A DNA stretch of 31,375 nucleotides from Cochliopodium minus (Eukaryota > Discosea > Himatismenida > Cochliopodiidae): contig JAMYWO010000078.1 of assembly GCA_024220525.1 (NCBI GenBank), positions 81,147-112,521 of the forward strand, read 5' to 3'. The notes beneath the pieces were generated by a model. It saw only the letters and a program-made list of their open reading frames with translations. It had not been told where the DNA came from and did not search any database. The position numbers and the translations under genes are program-made. Numbering within the stretch: position 1 is the stretch's first letter; every line of letters begins with the position of its first letter. This document shows positions 1-8,988 of this stretch, in pieces.

Positions 1-1402
1 CAAGATTTGGGTTGGAGTTCTTGAAAAAGATCATGTCAGAATCTTTGAGGGATTTCAGATTTTCCAATGCTATTTCTATGTTTTCAATGTTGTATTTTTT
101 GATGAACCAATCACAAAATTCCTTCACTATAATAATAAGAAAAATATAAATTTTCAATTGAATAAATGTAGGGAGATATAAAATATCTTCAACATATAAT
201 TAAATCATATTTTACCGTTGAAGCAATATGCTATTCCATCTTTTTTCTTCAAAATTGTATCATCTTTGATGTTGTTGAGCAAATCCTATAATTAATAATG
301 AAAATTTTTAAAATTCAACATATCAAAATAATTACCCAATTAGGTCTGCACATTGAACACATAAAAAATGAAAGAAAATTAAAAATGATAATAATATGAC
401 AAATATAAAAAACGTAATATTTACACTGAATATCCAATTGTCACTGCGAGTGATTCTATTGGAGGAACTTCATCTCCCCAAACTATTTTTTGGATTCGTC
501 CTGAATTGAATGCACTCTCTTCAGAAGGAAAGATGATCACATCTTTTTGAATGGCAATAAAGAAGAGAACAGGCTATTAGATAGAGGTTAATGGAAAAAC
601 AAATACATCAATGAAAATTTTACCCTATTTTTATTTGCTTTTTCATGGATTGGAAAACAAACAAAGTCGTTCCAAAAAACAGATGAATCTTTCCTATAAT
701 TCAATAACTCAACATGGCACTATATTTTGAAAAGAAAATAAAATAAAGCGTTTTCAAAAAAAATAATATGAGAAATTTACAGGTATTCCTTTTTGTAAAC
801 ATTCCCTCATTTTAAGAACAACATCCTATATTTGATTTTGAATGAAATAAATAAACTATTGAATATTTTTTTTTTCCCCTTCACCTTGTCTGAATTTCTC
901 CCCTGCAAAAACCTGCAATTTTTCCCAAGAATATCATTCTCAGAGTATCCGGTCATCGTTGTGAACTATATAAAAAAAATATTAGGGATATGTCCAAAAA
1001 TATTACAACAGTTTAAAATTTGTTAGTAAAAACTTTATATCCGCTAACAAAGTTGTAAAATTTGGACATATCTAAAAAATATTTTAAATTTATATATTTT
1101 TTATAAACTTTTAAATTCAAAATAAGAAAATTACTACCTTCTTGTTTTGCATAATGATGGGACAATCAGGTAATCCATTGTGGCAAATAAGCATTGATTC
1201 GTGTATCGATCGGATGAATTTGTATTCTAATTTTTGAAAAAAGTTATTTCATATCACAAATTACAATCAAATCTTTACCTTTCAAAATCAATTTTTGGAT
1301 TGATTTGAGCTTTTTTTGTGTTAATTTAAAATCAGTAGCTTTCCATACTTGGTTAAACCCTTCTGCTTGTTCTTGCAAATAAATATCGTTATAGTTTCCC
1401 AT
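1..1402 (-). CDS. LOV-domain blue-light photoreceptor with DEP-like domain, 5' part (runs off the left edge)
   Basis: Exons on the minus strand are 1279-1402 (start ATG), 1138-1226, 885-965, 781-825, 624-719, 425-573, 336-345, 216-285 and 1-126. All junctions are GT-AG and phases match across every one, giving about 263 residues. Residues ~55-157 are a PAS/LOV domain: GKNCRFLQG carries the flavin-adduct cysteine (C88) with R89 and Q92, followed by ELLNYRKD (N120), FWND (N130) and IAIQKDV (Q154), the glutamine that flips on adduct formation. All diagnostic LOV residues are present, so FMN binding and a blue-light photocycle are expected from the family. Residues ~199-258 resemble a DEP domain (GIAYCFN..EFCDWFIKKYNI), which in other proteins directs membrane or GPCR/RGS association. 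The N-terminus has no signal peptide. The LOV call is strong and the DEP call moderate; domains beyond the edge (RGS, for example) cannot be seen. Confidence 0.88.
336..345 (-). other. 10-nt microexon of the LOV-DEP gene
   Basis: The exon is flanked by a 79-nt intron (346-424, acceptor TGTGCAG) and a 50-nt intron (286-335, donor GTAATT). It supplies one base to close a Val codon plus Pro-Asn-Trp. Skipping it would shift the frame, because 10 is not a multiple of three. It links the LOV domain side to the DEP-like domain. Confidence 0.75.
987..1072. repeat. Fold-back (MITE-like) element, copy A, in a LOV-gene intron
   Basis: The left arm begins GATATGTCCAAA and the right arm ends TTTGGACATATC, its reverse complement. 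The inner arms TTTGTTAG and CTAACAAA also pair, as do ACAAC and GTTGT. The element lies inside intron 966-1137. It shares its inner sequence and orientation with the fold-back at 20126-20199. No clear target-site duplication is seen. Confidence 0.6.
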
Positions 1403-1858
1403 CTTTTTTGAAAAGGATTTTTTTTTTTATTTCTTCTTTTTTTGGATTTATTAATTTTTTTAAAGTTCGGCAATATACTGAAATTTCAATGAAGATGATA
1501 AACTTATATCCCAATCTAATTTGTTTGCGGATAAATATTATATATAAATTATAGACTTTTTTCTCTCGTTTTAGTTTTAATCCCGCCCCAATTAATTAGA
1601 TAACTAATATAAATGTTTACCTTTTCATAACATTAGAACGAGATTGATAATCCTTTAAAACAAAATTTTTGCAAAGATGAAAATTATTTTAGTGTAAATT
1701 TTTTTTAAATTTCTCAACAGGAAAATTATTAAAATTAATGAAATTTTTTAGTAAAAAATAAATTATTTTGATGTTATTTCTGTTTATTTTCGATTTGAGT
1801 TTACAAGAAATTTAAAAAAAATTTACCCTTCTTGTAAGAATATATAGATATAAAAAAA
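1403..1858. other. Divergent intergenic region, AT-rich
   Basis: This spacer lies between the LOV-DEP start (minus) and the small membrane ORF (plus), so it should hold both promoters. Only A/T tracts and TATA-like strings are visible. No RNA gene or conserved motif is recognised. Confidence 0.5.
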
Positions 1859-2050
1859 ATGTTAATCGTATTTTTATTTTTCATAGTTTTATTCATTTTA
1901 TTTGGGATCTTCATTTATCTCTCTCAAAAACGTTCTCAACTCCATTTCCACCTCAAATCCAAATTATTCTGGCAGGCCAACCTATCGCTCGATTCCAAGA
2001 ATAAAGTTCTTGCATTCATCTTGGGAACTGCAATTGGTATATTGATCTAA
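1859..2050 (+). CDS. Small hydrophobic membrane protein (63 aa), unknown
   Basis: This single-exon ORF starts at ATG 1859 behind an A-rich leader. Residues 1-23 form a strongly hydrophobic segment (MLIVFLFFIVLFILFGIFIY), followed by a polar, basic stretch (QKRSQLHFHLKSK) and a second hydrophobic segment at about residues 49-63 that ends the protein. It looks like a two-segment membrane protein. GC inside the ORF is clearly higher than in the flanks, which favours a real gene. I recognise no family. It is divergently arranged with the LOV-DEP gene, and nothing ties the two functionally. Confidence 0.45.
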   Translation: MLIVFLFFIVLFILFGIFIYLSQKRSQLHFHLKSKLFWQANLSLDSKNKVLAFILGTAIGILI

Positions 2051-2361
2051 ATCAAAGATAAAAGGGATTATTTTTGTTCAATAAATTAATATAGGTGATA
2101 GTCTGGGTAAAAAAAAAGAAAAATGAATTATAATACAAATTATAAGGGCTATAATTGATCAATTATATTAGATCCAATGAGATCTTATTTTAAAAATCTT
2201 AAAATTTAAAAATTTCATTCAGAATTCTTTTTATCTTCCCCGAAGATTTAAAATCTGAAAGTCTTGTTTTAAAGAATATATCCAATGGAGGAGAGAGAGA
2301 TATATATAAATGGTCACTGTTCCATAAAAATTTTTTTTTTTTCAAATAAAGAAAAAATCAA
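2051..2361. other. Intergenic, AT-rich
   Basis: Spacer ahead of the ADP-ribosylglycohydrolase-like fragment. It contains a purine run GGAGAGAGAGATATATATAAA near 2286-2306, which could be a TATA-like core promoter, and a poly-T tract near 2330. Nothing else is recognised. Confidence 0.35.
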
Positions 2362-2703
2362 ATGTCCAACAATTTAAATGAATTTTACCAAATTGATTTG
2401 TTGAAAAGTTTGAAAATAACAAAGAAAATTTTTAAATCAAAATTTTGTTTTTTTTGAAATTATTTTTTTTTTTTGAAGGATTTTTGTGTGAAGGAGAAAA
2501 CTCAGAGAGTTGCAAGAAGATATGCAAAGAAATAAAGAGCAGCATCAAAGAAATCTCCTTCGAGCTGTTAAAAATCTCCGCCAACAAGAACATAAAGCAT
2601 TTCGGTCAATTTTCTGACGACACACAGTTATCTCTTCTTTTGTTTCGGAGTTTTGTTGACACAGAAGGTGTTTTTACTCCCAAAGATTATGCAAATAAAA
2701 TAG
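2362..2703 (+). CDS. ADP-ribosylglycohydrolase-like protein, partial
   Basis: The core exon 2479-2703 encodes GQFSDDTQLSLLLFRSF and then EGVFTPKDYANKI. This matches the metal-binding (T/S)DDT segment and following helix of the ADP-ribosylglycohydrolase (DraG/ARH) fold, which removes ADP-ribose from proteins. The simplest start is ATG 2362 with exon 2362-2407 spliced to 2479 in matching phase; reading straight through meets a stop. The family's N-terminal Gly-rich GDALG-type helix is not seen, and after 2703 only a possible 17-nt exon (2864-2880) remains before a microsatellite and an n at 3036. The C-terminal Asp pair of the family is missing. The gene is truncated here, either by assembly collapse or by decay. 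Confidence 0.5.
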
Positions 2704-2889
2704 GTATTAAAAAAAATATTTTTTAAAAACAAATTTAAATTTTTTTAAGATTTTTTAATTGTTTAGTTTTTTTAATGATTAAATTTTATTTTGTTTGATT
2801 TTTTTTTTAGTAATTTTTTTTTAGTAATTTTTTTTTTAAAAAAGCTTTTATTTTCAAAAACAGCAAGATTGTTGGATGTGGTAAAATAA

Positions 2890-3190
2890 TATTAATATAT
2901 TCAAACAAAAAAATAAAATTGAGATTAAAAAAGAACAAAAAAAAATTTAATTAAATAAAAAAATAAAAAATAAAAATAAAATCACCAATGTTCCCAATTG
3001 TAAAGAATTTTTTTTTTAAAACTTCAAGTCCAAGANATAAAAAATAAAAAATAAAAAATAAAAAATAAAAAATAAAAAATAAAAAATAAAAAATAAAAAA
3101 TAAAAAATAAATAGATAATAAATTATAAATAATAAAAAATAAAAAATAAAAAACAAAAAATTTGAAATAAAAAATAAAATAAAAAATTAA
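2890..3190. repeat. A-rich microsatellite with (A6T)n tract and an ambiguous base
   Basis: A run of about ten period-7 AAAAAAT units follows the n at 3036, within a longer A/T tract. The last exon of UTP14 and the remaining exons of the ADP-ribosylglycohydrolase-like gene should lie here but cannot be found, suggesting collapsed or misjoined sequence. Confidence 0.7.
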
Positions 3191-3248
3191 ATTAATAAAT
3201 TAATTAACAAAAATGAGAATTTAAAAAAAAAAAGGAAATAGATTTTAC

Positions 3249-6200
3249 CAACTTCATACTCTTGCAAGCTGTTAAAAGGATGAGGCAAATGGTTGATGAG
3301 AAGCTTAGATGCCTCAGAAGGCAAAGCGAGGTTGTTGATGATGACTTTCTTATTCTCCTTGTGCAACTCTTGCAACTCATTCTCTTTTGCTTTCTTTTTT
3401 TGTTGTTTGGCTTTGGTGACTGGATCCACCTTTCTTTTTCTCTTTTGGTTTTTGACTCCGTCTCCTGCCCAACTTCCCCAACCTAATAATTCTTCCTCCT
3501 TCTCCTCAAGTACTTAAAAAAAAAAAAAGTTTTAAAAAAAATTGAAACAAAAAATAAAAAATTAAAACATAAAATAAACAAAAAATAATTTAATAAATAA
3601 AAAATAATTAAATTCTTTATTAATTTAAATAAAAATACAATTTCTTTTTACCATTCTCATTTAGAACTTGATTTCTTTCCATTTCAAACTCTTCAGCAAC
3701 ATCATCAACAGCAAACGCTTGCTCGACAATCTCTTTTTGGTTCACGTTGTTGCTCTCCAAAAGGTTGAACATGCTCAAGTCCTTCTTGGAAGACTTCGTG
3801 GGCTCCTTGTAAAGTTCCTGAGTCTCGGTGATTCTCATCTTCTCCTCGTTTCTCTTCTCCTTCAATCGCTTCTTCTCCGACTTTTCTTTGCTTTCTTTTT
3901 TGTCTTTGGCGATCCAAGGATTGTTGGTGATCTGAAGTACACTTTCACTGTCACTGTCATCTTGGAGTGAGATGATCTTCATATTTTCTTCTCCTTTTTT
4001 TTCATCATCTCCTTCTACTTCTTCATCTTCATCAGAGATGACATTGTTCTGGTTTTCATTTTCGCTGCTGTCAAGGTTTTCATCCTCAGAGTTGTTTTCT
4101 TCGTCATTCTCGTTGAGATTAGAAGCAGGATTGACGAAATGATTGATGTCACCTTCATCACCATCAGATTCACTTTCCGATGAAGAATCCTCCTTCTCCC
4201 CATTAGATTCGTTCTTCTCCATAGCAGTCTTGTTGGAAACAGTTTGGGGAACGTTCTTTTGTTTCAATTTTATTTGAGTTTGGTTCAAAATTTTGGAGAA
4301 TTCGTCAATTTCTCTTCTCTCCTCTTTGTCGTCAATCTCAGGGAAATCAGTGACCTTAAACTCAAGACTCTTATTGTGTTTTTTGTTGGTGTTGACCTCC
4401 AAGTTTCCTTTGAAAGAAGTCTTGTGGGAAACAGTGTGAGAAGAAAAGTCCTCACTGACAATACTAGAAGATTTGTTTCCCTCCTTTTGTTTCTTTTGGA
4501 TGGATGCTTTGTGCTTAGCAATAATGTCGTGAAGTTCAGTCTTCTTTTCCTTTTTTTGAGGGTTTTCCATTCTCTCTAGATCTTCTTTCAACTCCTCTGC
4601 ATGTCTCTTCTCCTTTTCCAAGGCTCTTTGCATGAACAACATACCAGAAACTCCGTCTTTTTGATTTTCTACAGCTTCCTCCTCCTTCTCGCTTGAATTT
4701 TGACTCTCTTCCTCACTATCTTCAACTCCCATCTTCTTTTTCAAAGATCTTGCAAGATCTCTTTGTTGTTGGATTTGATCTTTGATTTCTGTTTCTTTCT
4801 TAAGACCAGTTCTGAGCATTCTCTTTGTCCAATTGCTTGAGCTCGAGTGTCTCAATCTTGCTCTTTCCAAAGCTCTATCCTTCTCAGCTTTTACTCTTTC
4901 TCTCTCAATATCCTCTTCATCCATTTGTTCCTCATCATTCTTCTCTCTTTTTCTTCTCAAAATTTTTCTGTATTTTTTGGATTTGATCTTTTTTTGTCTC
5001 TTTGCTTTTAACTCTTCGAAGAACATAATACTTCTCAATTTCTTGAGTTCCTTTTCTCTTTCTCTGAGTTGTTCGAGGGTGGTTTCGTTTTTGGTGAGAT
5101 CTTCGTATTCCTTTATTTGTTGCTCGTCAATACCACTTTGTCTAAGGATGTTTTGGATTGTGTTTTTCAACTTTGAGTCTCCATCTTTGATCCCGAGATC
5201 TGTTATCTTAATTTGGTTTGGTTCGCTTCTTCCGAAAGTGAGACCAGTCTTTTAAATTTAAAGAATTAAAATTTAATTAAAATAAATTGATTAAAAATAT
5301 TATAATTTTAAAAAATTTTATTGTACAATATTTAAAAAGAAATTTCAAATAGAAAAACAAATTTGAAAAATTTTTTTTATATTTTACTTCTCTGTTTTGC
5401 TCAATGACTTGCTCCCACTTGTTTACTTTGTTCTTTACTTTCTTGTAGGAAATGTCTCTGTTGATGTTTTTCACATCCTCCTCTTCCAAAGGCTGAGCAG
5501 TAGGCCTGGAACGCTTTAGTTTCTCAATGTCTTGCTTGATGGTGTCCAACTTGGATTGAAGATCCTTGTTTTTGTTTAGTGGATCCACGAGATCTTCTAA
5601 TTGAAGATTATCATTGTTATCATACGGGTTTTTTTTGTATTCTCCTTCTTCTTTGAAACTCCCCTTTATTTTTTTCTTCTTCATTCCGAGCATTCCTTTC
5701 AATTGATCCAAGAAGTTATCATGATTCGATGATTCATTTGATTTCATCGTCTTTTCATCCTCTGAATCAAATTCTAGATCATCATTATCGTCATCTTCAT
5801 CATCAAACTTATATCCATCATCATTGTCCGAATCCAATATATCTGTCAAAGTAACGAATTTTCCATCATCTGATCCATCATTGTCCAATTCTTCTCCTCC
5901 ATCATCAGATTCATCGTATGATTCTTCAAGATCAAGCTTCTTTTTATTATTTTTGTTATTCTTGTCATTTTCTTCTACATTTCCTTGTTTTCCTTTTTTT
6001 TTCTTATTTTTTTTATCGAATATATCTCCGTATTTTATATCGTCTTGTGAATTGAATGCCTCATCTGAATCTATCTCCTCATCTTCCATTTCAAATCTTC
6101 TTTTTCTACCAAATTTTTTGCCTGAAGAATTATTTGATGAATTATTTTTGTTGAAGGAAGGTCTATTGCCAAATGAGGAAGATGATCCCTTTGATCTATC

Positions 6201-6308
6201 ATTATTTGATTTATTTCTGTTGAAGGGTGATTTATTGAAAGAGGGAGCAGATCCACTATTGGATCTTGATTTCATAGAATTATTTTCTCCATTGAACTTT
6301 TTTCGCAT
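3249..6308 (-). CDS. UTP14: U3 snoRNA-associated protein UTP14 (SSU processome), last exon missing
   Basis: Exons are 5388-6308, 3652-5248 and 3249-3512, with phases matching. The product is about 927 residues without its very C-terminus. The N-terminal third is acidic and low-complexity (DEEIDSDEAF motif). Next come KWEQVIEQNRE, a RSIMFFEELKAKRQKKIKSKKYRKI-type basic helix (typical of UTP14), a Ser-rich SSNW motif, the acidic middle ending NNPWI, QAFA-DDV, the GWGSWAG motif and LPHPFNSLQEYE. This order is that of UTP14, which acts in the nucleolar small-subunit processome and stimulates the DEAH helicase Dhr1. The expected final PIG-EWN / G-VI-P segment should follow donor 3248 but falls in microsatellite sequence. 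Confidence 0.93.
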
Positions 6309-6800
6309 CTAAAGTTTTATAATCTTGAGAATCACAACTATTTTTTTTTTTATTTCTTGTTTTTTTATCTTTAATTTTATGGGATATAAATTCAAGAAAT
6401 CTATTTTTGATGGAACAGCAATTATACAATCTAATCTACTCTCCCTATAAAATTATCTCCAACTGTTGGCAATTTTTTTTTGCCTCCTTCTTACTATTTC
6501 CTTTTTCCTTTCAAATTAACAACAAAATGTTGAAAGAACATTGAGGTAGTTGCAATTTACCAAATTTTAATCCCCGCCTTCAAATTATTAAATAATTATT
6601 CAGCAAATTATGAGAATTTAGTCCTAAAAATAAGGAAAATTGTTAATTGCAACTACCTCATTTTTATTTCTTTCTTTGATAACAATCAAAAAAAACTGGA
6701 TTGATTTCTCAATTATAGGGAGGTAAAAAAATCTCCACCCAAAATAATAAATATGTATTGTGTTGGTTATTGATGGAAGTCATGGTATGATTTGAACTGA
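6309..6800. other. Intergenic region upstream of UTP14
   Basis: This 492-nt spacer lies between the UTP14 start and the 3' end of the next minus-strand gene. It is AT-rich with short C-containing patches (CTCCCTATAAAATTATC near 6440). Apart from the inverted repeat annotated separately, I see no gene. Confidence 0.5.
6542..6660. repeat. Inverted repeat with 16-bp perfect arms
   Basis: The arms TGAGGTAGTTGCAATT (6542-6557) and AATTGCAACTACCTCA (6645-6660) are perfect reverse complements around an 87-nt spacer. Weak further pairing continues inward (ACCAAATTTT against AAAATTGTT). It lies about 235 nt upstream of the UTP14 start. It could be a MITE-like element, a structured transcript or a regulatory palindrome. 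Confidence 0.7.
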
Positions 6801-8417
6801 TCACAATTTATTATTTTGTTTTCTTTCAATGAAAGTATAAATTCCAAAATGATCACTTGAATGAAAATCAAAATTGTTTTCTTCATCACTATGAACTTGA
6901 TCAGCAAAAAATTTTGGCTCACCACATTGACTCCATTCAGTCTCACTGTTAAACAAAATGCGATCCAATCTCATCTGTCTCATTTCACACCAAAGATAAA
7001 CAAGTTGGATAGTTTTGTTAGTGAGAGGATCAAAAGAATGGCCTTTGCCTTGAACTTTTTCATCCCATACATCGATAAACTTTAGTTCTTTCAAATTTTG
7101 CTCATCAATTTGGTTGTGAATGTTGAGATCTCCCATCAAAACAAAACTTTTGTTAGATTGGGAATTGATAATGTTCTCCAACTGTCTTTTTCTAGAGAAA
7201 ATTTTTTTTTTTTAAAAAAATATTTAGTTGGAAAATATTTTACAAGAAATATTAAAGTGTCAATAATCAATAATTTAAATATTTAAACTCAATATTCTTT
7301 ATTTTTAATTTAAAATAATTTCCTATCAGGAATAGGATGAAAACAGTTAATAGCTGCAAAACAAACCACAGTTTTTTAATTTTGGAATAAGCAAAAGAGA
7401 GAATATATAATTAAACAATTTTTTAAATGAAAAAAAAAAAAAAAAAAAATTTAAAATAATTTGGTACCTTATGTCTGTAAAGTTATCAAATGCTTTCAAG
7501 TGTGCTCCATTGATGGAAAGACCACCAGGCAAAGAAATTTCGATACTGTACCCTGGATCCATGAAAGTCCTCTTTGCATCTTGAAAGTGGACATCACGAT
7601 GAACCAAAACCAAAACAAAATCGGAAAACTGATTTGAAATTTCACCGAAATTTGCAAGATGATTTTCATCAACTTTTATATCACTCAAAAAATAATCATC
7701 TCTCACCCAATCCTCCTCCATTAACATTTCTACGTATTTTATCTGTATTTCTTGCAAGCTAAAAATATCCGCTTTTATTTCTTTCATCTGTTGGAATTGT
7801 GCCTTGAATCTTTTCACTGCATCAAAGATGAGAAATTGGGTATATCTAGAGATGGATCCTTCCCTGAAGATATCGCTCACCACTTCATTCAATGTGAGTA
7901 TTTTCTCATCTATGATAAAGAGTATAAGTGATGCTATCCTCTTTGAATAATTTTCTTCACTTGCATATAATTTCTCCAAAATGATATCTTGGAGCAATGA
8001 GATCATTAATCCGCATAATCCTTTCTTATCTATTCTCTTCTCAAAAATTTCCTTCATTATAATCTTCACTTCGTTGTAGATCTCATCCCTCAAGCAGATA
8101 TATTTGAATATGCTAAACAATATAATTTTCAGAGAAAAGGATTTCTCTAAATTTTCAATTAGATCACAAAATGATTGGTAATCACTATGATTCTTATAAT
8201 TTTGGCTGAGATATTCTCCTATCTTTGTATAATCTTTCACATCTGCCTTGATCAATTCAACACTAGGCTTATCTACTTGGAATAAAACATTGAAAGTTGC
8301 TAATTTGTATTTTCTATCTGGTGTTAGTGTAGATGTATTTGAATTGTGAGGCATCCATTTCTTTTCATTTTTATCATATTTGAAAAGAGAGATTTTGTGA
8401 GATAAATTTTCTTTCAT
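6801..8417 (-). CDS. Endonuclease/exonuclease/phosphatase family protein (TDP2-like) with helical insert
   Basis: Exons 7468-8417 and 6801-7191 join in phase to give 446 residues. The fold's motifs appear in order: KLATFNVLF (~38-46), DIFSLQEIQ with the metal-binding Glu (~215), FSDFVLVLVHRD, INGAHLKAF (catalytic His), VLMGDLNIH (Asp/Asn), FIDVWDE, GHSFDP, MRLDRILF and a terminal SSDHFGIYTF. The whole is closest to tyrosyl-DNA phosphodiesterase 2-like hydrolases, which cleave phosphodiester bonds with Mg2+; the true substrate could instead be RNA or a lipid phosphate. Between FNVLF and the QE motif lie about 165 mainly helical residues, where the family usually has ~35-40. No targeting signal is evident. 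Intron 7192-7467 contains long A/T runs. Confidence 0.82.
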
Positions 8418-8988
8418 TTTTTTATAATCTCATAAAAACATTTGGAATGAAAGAATCCTAATCTATTCACTTCAAATAGGAAAGATAATATTCAGAAATA
8501 AACATGCAAAAACAAATTATTTTCTTTGGGGTAAGATGGTATTCTGTAAAAGAACAAAATATAAAGAATTGATTATTCATCCAACTCATCCTTGTTTCAA
8601 TCCATCGTATAATAATCAAAAATTTGAATGCTTCCAAAAATTGTGTCAATCATTTTTTATTTTATATTTGGTTATTTTTTTTTTTCTAATTTGATACTCC
8701 ATTTCTTGCGAATCAATGTTATCATAAAAAAGGATTGAGATTCAAAATACTAAATTTAAAAAATAACATTGAAACTAAAGAAAGAAGTCCATTTTGTTTT
8801 ATTTAATTCTCCTTTTAACACACATTTAAAGAAAAATTACTAATTAATAAAGAATTTGGAGAAATAATGTGATTTGAAAGTGAAGGTAGTTTGATGAATT
8901 AATTATTTCAGTTTTTAATCCTTTGGAGAAATTTCGAATTTGTTAAAATATATATAATAAAAAAAAAGAAAAAAGAAAATTTGTTTCA
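8418..8988. other. Divergent intergenic region before beta-tubulin
   Basis: This 571-nt spacer separates the TDP2-like start (minus) from the beta-tubulin start (plus). Positions 8467-8649 are less AT-rich and open on both strands for about 60 codons; the plus-strand reading includes IIHPTHPCFNPSYNNQ. I cannot connect it to a start, splice sites or a known family, so it is only a possible gene remnant. Confidence 0.35.

Noticed and set aside
3668-6312. Many 60-160 residue ORFs opposite the UTP14 exons
   Set aside because: Antisense shadows of biased Glu/Lys/Asp codons; UTP14 motifs fix the coding strand.
6542-6557. Arm of the inverted repeat begins TGAGGTAGT, like the let-7 miRNA seed
   Set aside because: let-7 is an animal microRNA; a 9-base match in an AT-rich protist is coincidence without small-RNA data.
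8467-8649. 60-residue ORF on the minus strand (and a plus-strand counterpart)
   Set aside because: No start context, splice sites or recognisable family decides between strands; left as unexplained sequence.
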